From positions 62,001 through 126,000 of the forward strand of contig NZ_SWCM01000007.1 of the NCBI RefSeq assembly GCF_005116645.1: a stretch of DNA of 64,000 nt, written 5' to 3'. The DNA comes from Desulfopila sp. IMCC35006 (GTDB lineage: Bacteria > Desulfobacterota > Desulfobulbia > Desulfobulbales > Desulfocapsaceae). Positions within the stretch are counted from its first letter, which is position 1; each line of letters starts with the position of its first letter. The translations under genes were made by a program, and so were the position numbers. A model generated the notes under the pieces. The model was not told the origin of the DNA. It ran no database searches and worked only from the letters and a program-made list of their open reading frames with translations. Shown here piece by piece: positions 1 to 10,021 of this stretch.

Positions 1-251
1 AAAAAGACATTGTAGGCAAAGACTCCGGTCATTCCTAATAGAGTGAGGGGGACCCACATTTTTTTGGGCGGCAGGACAATTCTTTTTTCGATGAGCCGGG
101 TCATGACCAGCATGGCTGCCGAGGCTATGAGAAAACGCAGAAAGGCAGAGCTGGCCGGGTCGAGCGAGCCGGCCAGTAATCTCCCGGCGATAAAGGTGCC
201 TCCCCAGAGAAACATGGTGAGGACCAGCGATAAATAGGTGAGAAAAGGCAT
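1..251 (-). CDS. EamA/DMT-family transporter, N-terminal part (runs off left edge)
   Basis: Minus-strand reading frame open from an ATG at 249-251 to the window edge, giving 83 residues that begin MPFLTYLSLVLTMFLWGGTF. Two hydrophobic segments and the motif WGGTFIAGR followed by SSAFLRF are the usual start of drug/metabolite (10-TM) inner-membrane exporters. Only the first quarter is visible, so the substrate cannot be guessed. It diverges from the MFS gene to its right, so the roughly 290 bases between them should hold both promoters. Confidence 0.7.
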   Translation of the reverse strand, partial: MPFLTYLSLVLTMFLWGGTFIAGRLLAGSLDPASSAFLRFLIASAAMLVMTRLIEKRIVLPPKKMWVPLTLLGMTGVFAYNVF

Positions 252-303
252 GGCTCAATTCGTTTTAAGGCCTTACTCCAGAAATCCTGTCACTCTTTTC
301 AGT

Positions 304-400
304 ACCCCTTGAGGGGTGCAAAAAACAAGAAAGCTGTGATGTGTATTGAAAGTATAAACTTGAAGGCACATCCAAGGCACTTATACCCCCCTTGTGGGGT
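304..400. repeat. Two related CCCC/GGGG palindromes in a divergent promoter region
   Basis: Between the divergent EamA and MFS genes two short inverted repeats of similar sequence occur: 304-317 (ACCCCT, 2-base gap, AGGGGT) and 385-400 (ACCCC, 6-base gap, GGGGT), about 80 bases apart. They could be a paired operator or small repeat-derived hairpins. Neither is followed by a strong T run. Nothing else was recognised in 252-544. Confidence 0.4.
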
Positions 401-544
401 GTTAGGGTTATGATGCGAGTGTTTTTGTAGCAGCAGATTCTTCATAATATCCAGTATCCACTGGAAAGCATATACTTTTTGGTGGATCTGCTGTCAACTG
501 TTTCCTCAATCCCCATAGGTTCGATAGTGTATCATAAACTGAAA

Positions 545-1801
545 ATGACCCGGGAAGAGTTCAGCTGGGTACTCTATGATGTCGGTAACTCGGCTTTTGT
601 GCTGGTGATGGTCACTGCGTTGATGCCGCTTTTTTTCAAAGATGTTGCCGCAGCGGGTATGAGCGGTGCGGAATCGACCGCCAACTGGGGCTTTGCCAAC
701 TCTGCGGCATCCTTTGCCCTTGCCCTGCTGGCGCCGATACTGGGGACGATGGCCGATTATCAGGGGATGAAAAAACGATTCTTTCTTTTTTTTCTTTTTG
801 TCGGTATCTGTTTCACCCTTTTGCTGCTCTGTGTTGGTGCCGGGCAATGGCTGCTCTGCCTGGGGGTGTTTGTGTTTGCCAGGATCGGGTGGGCGGGGGC
901 GAATATCTTTTATGATGCCTTTCTCCCCGATGTGACCAGCAGGGAACGAATGGATCTCATTTCCACGCGTGGTTACGGGTACGGCTATGTCGGCAGCGTT
1001 GTCCCTTTTTTGCTGATCATAGGGCTTATTCTGGGCAGCGGCATGGGGGGAGGGGTGCCGGTTGGTATATTTAAAGTCTCTTTTATGATTGTTGCCTGCT
1101 GGTGGCTGGTTTTTTCCATCCCGGCGGTCAAACATGTGCACCAGATTTTCTATCTGCCCTCCGTCGCCTCACCGATCCTTGGCAGTTTCCAAAGGCTGTG
1201 GAGTACCTTCAAGGAAATCCGGCAGTACCGGCAACCGTTTTTGTTTTTAGCGGCCTACTTCTTTTATATCGATGGGGTCGACACGATCATTACCATGTCG
1301 ACAGCCTATGGCAGGGACCTTGGCTTTGGGGTGACGATGCTGATTGTTGTTCTTCTTCTCATCCAGCTTATTGCCTTCCCCTTTGCTCTGCTCTTTGGCC
1401 GATTGGCGGCGATATTTTCGACGAAGCGGATGCTCTTTGCCGGGATCGGTGTTTATTGCCTGGCCACCTTTATTGCATTCTTTCTGCCGGTCATCAATGA
1501 TCCGCTCTTTAAAAATATGGCTTTCTGGGGGGTTGCCTTTCTTGTGGCTTCGGCTATGGGGGGCATTCAGGCCCTGAGTCGGAGTTTCTATGGCAGACTT
1601 ATCCCGGCTGAAAAAAGTGCCGAATTTTTTGGCCTTTATAATGTGTTTGGTAAGTTCGCCGCAATAACCGGTCCGCTCATGATGGGTCTGGTCGGCCGAA
1701 TGACAGGCGAGACACGCTGGGGAATCCTGAGCCTTCTGCTGCTTTTTATCGCCGGCGGGGTGCTGCTCGGCAGAGTGCAGGGCTCGGCCGAGTCGATTTA
1801 A
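545..1801 (+). CDS. MFS transporter, UMF1/Atg22-like family
   Basis: A protein of about 418 residues with roughly twelve hydrophobic segments. The N-terminal motif FSWVLYDVGNSAF and the later LSRSFYGRLIP and FFGLYNVFGKFAAITGP motifs are typical of the UMF1/Atg22 branch of the major facilitator superfamily, generally inner-membrane effluxers of unknown or amino-acid-like substrates. The frame is open further upstream to non-ATG codons (TTG 479, GTG 482), but the ATG at 545 puts the conserved FSWVLYD motif near the N-terminus as in homologues. No good ribosome site is visible for any of these starts. The 3' end overlaps the convergent ClC gene by 4 bases. Confidence 0.75.
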   Translation: MTREEFSWVLYDVGNSAFVLVMVTALMPLFFKDVAAAGMSGAESTANWGFANSAASFALALLAPILGTMADYQGMKKRFFLFFLFVGICFTLLLLCVGAGQWLLCLGVFVFARIGWAGANIFYDAFLPDVTSRERMDLISTRGYGYGYVGSVVPFLLIIGLILGSGMGGGVPVGIFKVSFMIVACWWLVFSIPAVKHVHQIFYLPSVASPILGSFQRLWSTFKEIRQYRQPFLFLAAYFFYIDGVDTIITMSTAYGRDLGFGVTMLIVVLLLIQLIAFPFALLFGRLAAIFSTKRMLFAGIGVYCLATFIAFFLPVINDPLFKNMAFWGVAFLVASAMGGIQALSRSFYGRLIPAEKSAEFFGLYNVFGKFAAITGPLMMGLVGRMTGETRWGILSLLLLFIAGGVLLGRVQGSAESI

Positions 1802-3915
1802 GGTTTTTGGGCTGGCAACTGACAGGCGTTGAGAAATCCCTTGATGTCGTTGATATCCTTGATGCGGCCATAGACAGTGATAACATCCCCTTCTTTCAGT
1901 ACGGTCTGACCACGGGGGATGAGGATCTGCCCGCCTCGCTTGATGGAAACCATGTTGATGGTATCCGGCAATGACAGGTCTCTTACCATGGCGTTGTTAC
2001 AGGTATCTTCCTGCTGCAGGACAAATTCGACATAGCCGTTTTCTTTTTGCTTTCGCAACTCAACCTGATGCTCGACGATCTGACCTCGCTGTTTTCGGAC
2101 AATACCGACATCGTAAGCGCGCAGGATATCGCTTCGACTGATAATGCCGCTCAGCCTGCCCGAGCCGTCTCGGCTGATGACCGGCAGTCTGGCCAGGTCA
2201 CGGGGAGACATTTTCTGAATAGCTACCCAGATAGGCTCATCGGGGTAGACGGTAATGGGGTCTTCAACTGCCAGATCGGCAACCCGCAAATTTTTAGAGC
2301 TGAAATTGGGCTGTGATTGGGCCCGGTGCATATCCTGCAGGGTTATGATGCCGCAGAGTTTATCATCGTCGGCCAGTACCGGAAAGCCGAGGATGTTGGT
2401 TTCCTGGAACAGGGCCATGACCTCGGAAATAGAAGCGTCCTTATGAACGGTGACCGGTTTGCTTCTCATTACCTCACTGACCTTGACAGCCTGCATGATA
2501 TCCATGTCCCGCCCTTCGACAAAACGAACGCCGCGTTTTGCGAGCTTCATGGTGTAGATGGACTCCGGATGCAGCCATTGGGAGAAATAGCTGGCGGTAA
2601 CTCCGGCTACCATCAGCGGCAGGATCATCGCATAATCGTTGCTCATTTCAAATACGATGAGCATCGCCGTGAGCGGAGCCCTGGCTGTAGCCGAGAAGAG
2701 TGCTGCCATGCCGACCAGGGCATAGGCTCCGGGGTTGTTGGCGATAGAGGGGAACCAGTGGTTGAAAAGATGGCCCATGGCGCCGCCCAGCACCGCGCCG
2801 GTGAACAGTGATGGTGCGAAAACACCGCCTGAATTGCCGGAACCGAGGGTCAGCGAAGTGGCGAGAGGTTTGAGCAGGATAAGGATGAATAAAATCCATA
2901 GCGCTGCGTGGTTTTGAATTGCTGCCTGGATGAAGGGGAAACCCGCACCGTACATATGCGGGATAGGCATCACCACTCCGCTGCCATGGGCAGCAGAACC
3001 TGCAGGAAAGGTCAAGTCAGGCAGATTCATATAGGCCACACCGAGCAGGCCTAAAAGTAGGCTGCCGACTGCCGGTTTAAAAAGCTGGGGGAACTTCCAG
3101 TCATCAAAAATGTTTTCCGAGAAGTCGAGCATCTTCATAAACATGATGCCGACCAGGGCTGCCATGAGACCGAGAATCAGATACAGGATTATTTCGCCGG
3201 GACTATTCAGGCTGTACGCCGGGACCTGGAAGGCAAATCTGTCGCCGATGATAGCGCGGCTGACCACAACGGCGGATACGGCGGCAATGACAACATTGCC
3301 AAATGCCCGCATCTGCAAGCCGCACATAAGGACTTCGATGGCAAAGGCTACTCCGGCCATGGGCGCGTTAAAGGTTGCGGCAATACCTGCCGCTGCACCG
3401 CAGGCGACGAGATTGCGGATACGCTCGTCGGAGAGTCGAAGGACCTGGCCGACGGAGGAGCCCAGCGCCGCGCCGACCTGAATGATTGGTCCTTCACGGC
3501 CGGCAGACCCGCCGGTTCCGATACAGAGCGCGGATGCCATGATTTTGGCGGCGGCTACCCTGGCCCGAATGCGTCCCCCCCGCAGGATGAGGGCCTGCAT
3601 GACTTCGGGAACGCCATGTCCTTTTGCTTCATGGGCCATAAGGATAAGCGGACCAACAAGCAAGCCGCCCAGAATCGGCGCAATCAGGTAGATCCATTTT
3701 CCAAGAAAGGGGAGCAGACCGGAGATCGTGCCATAAGAAAAATCCTGAATGGCGAAGATTAATTTCACAAAAAAAACCGATGCCAGGCCGGTGCATGCTC
3801 CAACGAAAACAGAGAGCATAAGGAGCAGGAAGCCTTCAGGGGGAGCGAAGCGATCCAGATACGAGCTGAGGGTCGAGCGTTTAGGAGTCATCTTGGTTTC
3901 CGCCAGAAAAAACAT
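1798..3915 (-). CDS. ClC-family chloride channel/antiporter with CBS pair and TrkA-C-like tail
   Basis: A 705-residue inner-membrane protein. The ClC core (about residues 25-445) shows GHGVP, the gating-glutamate motif GREGP and the selectivity motif GGVFAPSLFTGA. Two CBS domains follow (about 475-595, motifs MRSKPVTV and VEDPITVYPDEPIWVAI), then a C-terminal segment with GGQILIPRGQTVLKEGDVITVYG that looks like a TrkA-C/RCK-C domain. CBS and RCK-C domains usually bind nucleotides, so transport is probably ligand-gated. A second possible start is the ATG at 3891, giving MTPKRS. Its last 4 bases overlap the convergent MFS gene. Whether it is a channel or an H+/Cl- exchanger cannot be settled by eye. 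Confidence 0.9.
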   Translation of the reverse strand: MFFLAETKMTPKRSTLSSYLDRFAPPEGFLLLMLSVFVGACTGLASVFFVKLIFAIQDFSYGTISGLLPFLGKWIYLIAPILGGLLVGPLILMAHEAKGHGVPEVMQALILRGGRIRARVAAAKIMASALCIGTGGSAGREGPIIQVGAALGSSVGQVLRLSDERIRNLVACGAAAGIAATFNAPMAGVAFAIEVLMCGLQMRAFGNVVIAAVSAVVVSRAIIGDRFAFQVPAYSLNSPGEIILYLILGLMAALVGIMFMKMLDFSENIFDDWKFPQLFKPAVGSLLLGLLGVAYMNLPDLTFPAGSAAHGSGVVMPIPHMYGAGFPFIQAAIQNHAALWILFILILLKPLATSLTLGSGNSGGVFAPSLFTGAVLGGAMGHLFNHWFPSIANNPGAYALVGMAALFSATARAPLTAMLIVFEMSNDYAMILPLMVAGVTASYFSQWLHPESIYTMKLAKRGVRFVEGRDMDIMQAVKVSEVMRSKPVTVHKDASISEVMALFQETNILGFPVLADDDKLCGIITLQDMHRAQSQPNFSSKNLRVADLAVEDPITVYPDEPIWVAIQKMSPRDLARLPVISRDGSGRLSGIISRSDILRAYDVGIVRKQRGQIVEHQVELRKQKENGYVEFVLQQEDTCNNAMVRDLSLPDTINMVSIKRGGQILIPRGQTVLKEGDVITVYGRIKDINDIKGFLNACQLPAQKP

Positions 3916-4050
3916 TGCCGTTTGAGATTGTTATGATGCAAAGTTCATAACAGGCGGCTCAACCGCAGCAATAATTAGAATAAGAATACAATGAAAAACA
4001 ACCACACGCATTTGTTGCCCGGAACCAAAAATTATTACCGCTTTCCGGGA

Positions 4051-4115
4051 GGAGATTCAACAAGTATTTGTTGAATCTCCGGATAATCCGGTCAATTTTC
4101 CATGGCCGGATTATC
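4051..4115. repeat. Two tandem perfect hairpins between aroC and the ClC gene
   Basis: First stem: 4051-4062 pairs with 4069-4080 (12 bp perfect, 6-base loop). Second stem: 4082-4091 pairs with 4106-4115 (10 bp perfect, 14-base loop). TTTTT follows at 4116-4120 on the plus strand. They lie just past the end of aroC, so they probably end or stabilise its minus-strand transcript, although the T run faces the other way. Confidence 0.5.
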
Positions 4116-4156
4116 TTTTTGGGCTGGATGAGCTTTGTGGATATGTCACGACGCTC

Positions 4157-5248
4157 TCAAAATTGGAGTGCTTTGCGTGCTTCCTGTTGCAGCAGCATAT
4201 CGATTATGACCAGGGCAGCCATGCTCTCGACGATAGGTACCGCCCTGGGTACAACGCATGGGTCGTGGCGGCCTTTTGCTTCGAGTACTGCGGCGTCGCC
4301 CGTGAAATCAACCGTCTGCTGGGGGAGAGAAATAGTCGCCGGCGGTTTGAAGGCGATCCGCAGAAGGATCGGCTCACCATTGCTGATCCCGCCTTGAATA
4401 CCACCGGAATTATTGGTGGTTGTGCCGAGGCGGCTGTCTTTCCAGGTAAACGGGTCGTTATGCTGGGAGCCGCGCAGTCTGGTGCCGGCAAAACCGGAAC
4501 CGATCTCGAATCCTTTGGTGGCGGGAATGGCCAACATCGCCTGCGCCAGTTTGGCCTCCAGTTTTTCAAAAGTCGGTTCGCCCAGTCCAACCGGGACATT
4601 ACGGATCACACAGGAGACAACCCCCCCCACCGAATCGCCAATTTCTTTCAGTTCCGCCACCAGATTTTCCATTTGCGCCGCAGCTGCATGGTCGGGGCAG
4701 CGGATAGTGGTTGAATCGACGTCTGCTCGGGTGATAGTATTGCTGTCCACGGGGTTTGCGCTGATTTCTCCCACGCTGCTGACCCAGGCGACAATGTCGA
4801 TATTGAATTTTTCCCGCAGGATTTTGCCGGCAACTGCGCCCGAGGCGACGGTTCCGATAGTTTCCCTGGCGCTGGATCTGCCGCCGCCGGAAGACGCTCT
4901 GATGCCATATTTCATCTGGTAAGTGTAGTCGGCATGGGAGGGGCGGGGGATGTCGCGCATATTCCCGTAATCTTTGGGGCGATGGTCCTTGTTGGCTACC
5001 TGGAGTGCAATGGGGGTGCCGAGGGTTTTGCCGTTTTCTGTGCCGGACAGGATGATGACCTGGTCGGCTTCCTGGCGATCCGTCGACAGAGCACTCTGAC
5101 CGGGGCGTCTTCGATTAAGTTGCGGTTGAATATCCTCCGCGGTAAGAGAAAGCCCTGGCGGGCAGCCGTCAATGACCACTCCCACTGCCTTGCAATGGGA
5201 TTCACCAAAAGTACTTATCTTAAAGAGTGTACCAAAACTGCTAGACAT
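4157..5248 (-). CDS. aroC: Chorismate synthase, fungal/plant-like type
   Basis: Catalyses the last shikimate-pathway step, EPSP to chorismate, using reduced FMN in the cytoplasm. The 363-residue protein has the family signatures [37 protein letters not shown] and KGRHDP. The first signature reads [18 protein letters not shown] and later parts read [15 protein letters not shown], which from memory match yeast Aro2 much better than E. coli AroC (GESHGLALG, HAGGILGGISSG). The start has a clear GGAG ribosome site about 9 bases upstream. It stands alone among transport genes with no other shikimate gene nearby. Confidence 0.95.
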   Translation of the reverse strand: MSSSFGTLFKISTFGESHCKAVGVVIDGCPPGLSLTAEDIQPQLNRRRPGQSALSTDRQEADQVIILSGTENGKTLGTPIALQVANKDHRPKDYGNMRDIPRPSHADYTYQMKYGIRASSGGGRSSARETIGTVASGAVAGKILREKFNIDIVAWVSSVGEISANPVDSNTITRADVDSTTIRCPDHAAAAQMENLVAELKEIGDSVGGVVSCVIRNVPVGLGEPTFEKLEAKLAQAMLAIPATKGFEIGSGFAGTRLRGSQHNDPFTWKDSRLGTTTNNSGGIQGGISNGEPILLRIAFKPPATISLPQQTVDFTGDAAVLEAKGRHDPCVVPRAVPIVESMAALVIIDMLLQQEARKALQF

Positions 5249-5320
5249 GAATAATTCTCCTTTCTATAAGGTTGTTCATGGTGTCGTAAAAAGTCTACTG
5301 GTTGCGCAAGAGAAAGACAG

Positions 5321-6202
5321 TCAGCGCAGAATATGCTTTTGCGACTCCAGTAACTGGCCTCGGCTATAGATGAATAAGCCGATGGAACATCCGATAATAC
5401 CAGCGAGCTCATAGTTGTTCAGATTTTCATCAAGTATAAACCAGGCGAGCATCGCTGTCGTGACCGGGACAACAGACATAAAAATTGACACGGTTATCGT
5501 ACCGAGGTGTTTAATAGCGTATGTGGAACACATGAGGGCGACAATGTTTACCACTATCCCCTGGTACACGGCCTGGCTGGCGATATCCTTTATGTCGGCC
5601 TGAAAAAGAGCGTTTGGGAAAACAAACCAGAGTGGCAGAAATAATAAGGCATTGACCACCGAGACGGTCACCAGAACATCTTTCCACTCAAACCTCCAGT
5701 GTTTTACGCCGATCATATGCATGGTATACAGGGCGGCGACAACTAGCAACATGATAATTCCGGTGACATGCTCCGGTGAAAAAGTGTCGCCCCCGGCCAT
5801 AATGAAATTTGCCAGGAAAATAAGGCCGATGGCACCATAACGCATAATCGATATCCGCTGGCGCAGGATAAACCATGCGGCTATCGCACCAAATACCGGA
5901 AGCATTCCGTTTACCAGCACCCCGACATGAGCGGCTTTCAGTTCCCGCAAGCCGTAAAACGACAACATGGTGTACGGGAAACCGATACCGAGCCCCACCA
6001 TCAGGTATTGATGCAGCCGGTATTTTGACCATTGGTGGCGAATAACGAGAGGAGAAACACAGACCAGTGCGGTTACATAGCGTACCAGGGTAATGTCGGC
6101 CGGCTGGAGGACGGTGTGCACCCCGTACCTTGAAATGGTTATCCAGCCCGACCAGATAAAGACAATACTGATACAGGCAAGGTAGGCTTTGCGATTATTC
6201 AA
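5321..6202 (-). CDS. EamA/DMT-family transporter (RarD/RhaT-like)
   Basis: A 293-residue protein with about ten hydrophobic segments in two homologous halves, typical of inner-membrane drug/metabolite exporters. The second half carries AIKHLGTITVSIFMSVVPVTTAMLA, a common EamA pattern. The first in-frame start is TTG, and the nearby ATG at 6207-6209 is out of frame and stops at once. The frame begins 15 bases after the sthA-like stop, so the two are probably cotranscribed, sthA first. The substrate is unknown. Confidence 0.75.
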   Translation of the reverse strand: MNNRKAYLACISIVFIWSGWITISRYGVHTVLQPADITLVRYVTALVCVSPLVIRHQWSKYRLHQYLMVGLGIGFPYTMLSFYGLRELKAAHVGVLVNGMLPVFGAIAAWFILRQRISIMRYGAIGLIFLANFIMAGGDTFSPEHVTGIIMLLVVAALYTMHMIGVKHWRFEWKDVLVTVSVVNALLFLPLWFVFPNALFQADIKDIASQAVYQGIVVNIVALMCSTYAIKHLGTITVSIFMSVVPVTTAMLAWFILDENLNNYELAGIIGCSIGLFIYSRGQLLESQKHILR

Positions 6203-6217
6203 TGTACATCGATGCGG

Positions 6218-7627
6218 TTAGGGACGCTTTTTCTGAATCTGGTTCGACGCGGCGAGTGCGGCAATTTTCAAGGCTTCGGAATAGGTCGGATAGTTGAAAA
6301 TATTATCAATGAATACATCAATTTTGGCATTATAGATCATGGCCATCTGGGCAATGTGAATCACCTCGGTGGCACCGCCGCCAAGGATATGGACGCCGAG
6401 GATTTCCCTGGTGTCCTGGTGCACGATCATTTTCAGCATGCCTTCGCTCTCACCGGAGATCTGGCCCCGGGGAAGTTCAAAATATCGGCATTTGCCGACC
6501 ACGATTTTATAGCCCCTTTCTCTTGCCTCCTCTTCGGTAATCCCGACATAGGAGATTTCCGGAATGGTATAGATACCAATGGGAAAGATCCTCGGAAACG
6601 ATTCGACCCGCAGTTTCAGGGCATTGAGAGCTGCGAGCCTGCCCTGGACGATGGAGGTGGCGGCAAGACTCGGCCAACCGATGACATCTCCTACGGCATA
6701 GATGTTGGAAGTTGAGGTCTGGTAGAGTTCGTTGACTTCAATGTAGTGGTACTCGTTGAGCCGGATTTCTGCCTTCTCGATAGCCAGGCTTGCTGTATTG
6801 GCTTCCCGGCCGAGGGCAAAAAAGAGACAATCCGCGCTGATAACCCGGTTGTTCTGCAGGATGACCTGCGCCCCTGTACTGTTCTTGGTTATTTTGAAGT
6901 CGCCGCAATTATGGATGTAATCAACATTGCCCTTGGGAAAATTCTTTTTCAGCTCTCCGGATATCTCATGATCGAGGAATTTCAGCAGCCGGTCGCCCCG
7001 GTCGAGCAGGGTCACCTTTACGCCCAGTTCGGCAAAGATGGTCGCGTACTCGGAGCCGATAACCCCGCCCCCCAGAATGATAAGGGTCTTGGGGATTTTT
7101 TTCATGTTGAGAATTGAGGTCGAGTCGACGATCACCTGGTGGTCAAACGGGACATCCGGCGGGTTGCGCGGCTGGGAGCCGGTCGCAATTAAAATTCGCG
7201 CGCCCTCGACGCGGATCTCCTTGTTATCAGCCAGCTGATCGACAATAACCGTAGTTGGATTTAAAAAACGTGCATTTCCCCGGATGATATCAATGCCATT
7301 GCGTTTCAGCTGTTCGCTGATAATTGCGTGTTCCTTAATCCGCACATCATCCAACCGTTGTTTCAGTTTCTCCATGGATATTTCGGTAGTATGCGTGGAA
7401 CAGTAATCTTCTTCAAAAATTTTGCGCTTCAAATGACCGGTGAGATACAGAACAGCCTCCCGCAGGGTTTTGCTCGGAAAAGTGCCGGTATTGACGCATA
7501 CGCCACCGAGGGAACCCTCTTTTTCCAGAATCAGCACTTTTTTCCCGGAGTTTGCCGCCGTCATCGCCGCGGCCAGGCCGGCAGGGCCGGTGCCAATGAT
7601 AATGAAGTCGTATTGAAGTGTTGTCAT
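6218..7627 (-). CDS. sthA: Soluble pyridine-nucleotide transhydrogenase-like flavoprotein
   Basis: A 469-residue cytosolic flavoprotein of the dihydrolipoamide-dehydrogenase fold. The FAD site is IIGTGPAGLAAA, the NAD(P) site is ILGGGVIGSEYA, the second FAD motif is IYAVGDV, and the C-terminal dimer motif ends in TEVIHIAQMAM. The usual CxxxxC redox pair is absent: the site reads GGVCVNTGTFPSK with one cysteine. That, with HIAQ near the end, points to SthA (NADH/NADPH transhydrogenase) rather than lipoamide dehydrogenase. The start ATG at 7627 precedes MTTLQYDFIIIG. The EamA gene follows closely. Another single-Cys flavin reductase of this fold is possible. Confidence 0.8.
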   Translation of the reverse strand: MTTLQYDFIIIGTGPAGLAAAMTAANSGKKVLILEKEGSLGGVCVNTGTFPSKTLREAVLYLTGHLKRKIFEEDYCSTHTTEISMEKLKQRLDDVRIKEHAIISEQLKRNGIDIIRGNARFLNPTTVIVDQLADNKEIRVEGARILIATGSQPRNPPDVPFDHQVIVDSTSILNMKKIPKTLIILGGGVIGSEYATIFAELGVKVTLLDRGDRLLKFLDHEISGELKKNFPKGNVDYIHNCGDFKITKNSTGAQVILQNNRVISADCLFFALGREANTASLAIEKAEIRLNEYHYIEVNELYQTSTSNIYAVGDVIGWPSLAATSIVQGRLAALNALKLRVESFPRIFPIGIYTIPEISYVGITEEEARERGYKIVVGKCRYFELPRGQISGESEGMLKMIVHQDTREILGVHILGGGATEVIHIAQMAMIYNAKIDVFIDNIFNYPTYSEALKIAALAASNQIQKKRP

Positions 7628-7800
7628 GGGAGATGGAAATGTGTTTTTAAAGCAGAGTGCTTGTAGAGAAAAACAGGCAATTTAATCTCGTTACAGATAG
7701 CCATCGGTTGCCGATTGTTTTACTGCATCCTATATGGTTACACTGCTAGCATATATCTCTCAGTTAAGCAATGATTCAAAGGGGATTGGCGGGGAATGTT

Positions 7801-7829
7801 TCAGGGTGCCTGTTTATCAGGCACCCTGA
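7801..7829 (-). terminator. Strong hairpin after the chemoreceptor gene
   Basis: A perfect 12-bp stem (7801-7812 with 7818-7829) and a 5-base loop lie 8 bases past the chemoreceptor stop. The following minus-strand bases (AAACATTCC) are not U-rich, so this may stabilise the RNA or act as a weak terminator. Confidence 0.6.
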
Positions 7830-7837
7830 GCGAAGAG

Positions 7838-9892
7838 CTAGATTTTAAATTTGGCGACCAGTTGCGTCAGTTTACCTGAAAGTTCCGACAGTCCATCAGC
7901 TGAGGTGCGGACCTGCTGGCTGTTTTCCTTCACCTCGAGAGATTGCTCTTTTACCTGTCCGACCCCCTCCAGCATCATTGTGGTCATCTGGCTGCTGCTG
8001 GCCACGTTGTGGTTGATTTCCGTGATGCCCGAGGAAGCCTGAGCCACATTGTTGACTATTTCGTTGGTGGTGATGGATTGTTCCTCCACCGCGGTGACGA
8101 TGGTACTGACGATTTCATTGACGTCGCTGATGACGCGGGTTATGGCCTCGATATCCGTGACCGTTGCCCCGGTTTGTTGCTGGATCTTGTCGATGGCTGA
8201 TTTGATCTTACCGGTTGCGGCGGCAGTTTGCTTGGCAAGTTCTTTGATCTCATTGGCAACTACCGCAAACCCCTTGCCGGCTTCTCCCGCTCTTGCCGCT
8301 TCGATGGTGGCGTTGAGGGCCAGGAGGTTGGTCTGCTCGGAAATCTCGGTGATCGTCTCCGTCACCGTACCGATGGATCGGGCGGCTTCGCCGAGCTCCT
8401 GAACCCTTTCGTGTGATTTTTGGGCGCTTACCACAGCTTCCTCGGTGGTAAGGCGGGCCCGGGAACTGTTTTCCGCTATTTCCTTGATGGTATTTCCCAT
8501 TTCTTCTGACGCGGAGGCAATCATGTCGAGATTGACCGTTGATTCCTCCATCGCTGCAGAAACTGAGTTCATGTTATCCGACACCTCACCGGCGTTTGTC
8601 GCGGTCGTATCGGCTATAGTCGTGGTGGCGTCGGCATTGGTCACCATAAGTTCGGAAATGGCAGCCAACTGGGTTGCTGCGGCCGCAAGATCCTGTGAGG
8701 ATTGGCTGATATCCCGAAGCATATCCCTGGATTTTTCAACCATGCTCCCGAGGGAGTTGGTGAGCTGGCCGATGGCATCTTTATTTTCGGAGGCAAAGTC
8801 GATGGTATAGTCGCCGTTTCCGACTTTAAAGCTTTTATCTGCCAGTTCTTTCAGCGGTCTGTTGATGGACCGGACAAGGAAAATGGCTACCAAGATGCCT
8901 GCACTAACAACAAGCAGCCCGACCAGCAGGTTGTTGCGCAGCATTTTCGCATCCAGGCCGTTGAGTATGTCGCCTCTGTTGAGTCCGACGGCGATGAAGA
9001 TTCCCCATTCCTTGAGATGCCTGATGTAGGTGACTTTCTCCGTTCCTTTCCAGTTGTATCGTATGAAACCTTCATTCACACCTTTAAATTCGGGAATAAG
9101 CTCATAGATATTTGTGGTGGAATCGAGGCTGGGGTGAATCAGGATTTCTCCGGCATCGGCATAAACGAAGAAATAGCCTGCGCCTATTGTGGTTTCGGTG
9201 ATGAAATCTTTTACCTGTGGGCTGAGCATCAACTGGCCGACATAGATTGCCCCTATGATATTATTGTCCATGTCCCGGAGAGGGGCATAGGCGGTAAGAT
9301 ACCAGTCATTGACGACGAAGGCCTTGCCCCGGTAGGTTTCTCCGCGCATGATGCTTTTATATACGGCGCTGTCCGAGGGGATATACGTTCCGACTGCACG
9401 TTGACCGTCCTGTTTTTTGACGGTGGTAGAGATCCGCAGGAGTTTGTCGTCCACCAGCTGGAAAATAGTTGCCGAAGACCCGGATATTGTTTCAATGTTA
9501 TCGACGATATCGTAGTAGCCGTTAATATAACTGACCCCTGCCTGCAGTTGGGGGATTTCCTTGGTGGTGCTTTCTTTGGTTACCTGGTTGACCAGGGTCT
9601 CTTGGCGCGTTTTTCCTTCATCGAGGAAGATGGCGCCTTTGGCTTTAAGTTGTTGTTCTAACAGAAGCAGGTCCCCGTCCAGTTTCAGTCGCATATTTTT
9701 GTCATACATGCGCAGTGAGTTGTACGCGCTCTGGTGGATATCTTTTATTGCGCCCTCTCCGAGAGAGTAAAGGCCGCTGTCGGCCATCCTGATTGCGTTC
9801 CCGGAGGTGATCAGGATCGAAGTCATGGTAATACACACCACGGCAATGAATAATTTCGTGGTGAATTGCATATTTCTGATTTTCTTGAACAT
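7838..9892 (-). CDS. Methyl-accepting chemotaxis protein with periplasmic double Cache domain
   Basis: A 684-residue transmembrane chemoreceptor. TM1 is about residues 12-32, followed by a large periplasmic region (about 35-310) resembling the Cache_3-Cache_2 fusion (IDYL-like elements such as [11 protein letters not shown] and [14 protein letters not shown]). TM2 is about 320-340, then HAMP and a long helical signalling domain with the conserved hairpin tip [19 protein letters not shown]. It should link small-molecule binding to CheA/CheW. No CheR-binding pentapeptide is visible at the C-terminus. An AAGGA ribosome site precedes the ATG. No other che genes are in the window. It is the obvious source family for the broken receptor at 34230-34947. 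Confidence 0.93.
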   Translation of the reverse strand: MFKKIRNMQFTTKLFIAVVCITMTSILITSGNAIRMADSGLYSLGEGAIKDIHQSAYNSLRMYDKNMRLKLDGDLLLLEQQLKAKGAIFLDEGKTRQETLVNQVTKESTTKEIPQLQAGVSYINGYYDIVDNIETISGSSATIFQLVDDKLLRISTTVKKQDGQRAVGTYIPSDSAVYKSIMRGETYRGKAFVVNDWYLTAYAPLRDMDNNIIGAIYVGQLMLSPQVKDFITETTIGAGYFFVYADAGEILIHPSLDSTTNIYELIPEFKGVNEGFIRYNWKGTEKVTYIRHLKEWGIFIAVGLNRGDILNGLDAKMLRNNLLVGLLVVSAGILVAIFLVRSINRPLKELADKSFKVGNGDYTIDFASENKDAIGQLTNSLGSMVEKSRDMLRDISQSSQDLAAAATQLAAISELMVTNADATTTIADTTATNAGEVSDNMNSVSAAMEESTVNLDMIASASEEMGNTIKEIAENSSRARLTTEEAVVSAQKSHERVQELGEAARSIGTVTETITEISEQTNLLALNATIEAARAGEAGKGFAVVANEIKELAKQTAAATGKIKSAIDKIQQQTGATVTDIEAITRVISDVNEIVSTIVTAVEEQSITTNEIVNNVAQASSGITEINHNVASSSQMTTMMLEGVGQVKEQSLEVKENSQQVRTSADGLSELSGKLTQLVAKFKI

Positions 9893-10021
9893 TTTTTTCC
9901 TTTTTCAATCTTGAAGGTGGGTCGAGCAGTATATTGCACTACTATGTAGTCGCTAGCGTATAACTTGGGAAAAAAAAGTGTTAGTGGAAAATGCAGAAAG
10001 ACTGAATTTTATTGGAACTGA

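Noticed and set aside
8702-9661. 319-codon plus-strand open frame
   Set aside because: It lies wholly opposite the chemoreceptor gene, has no family motif and no ribosome site; GC-rich antisense frame.
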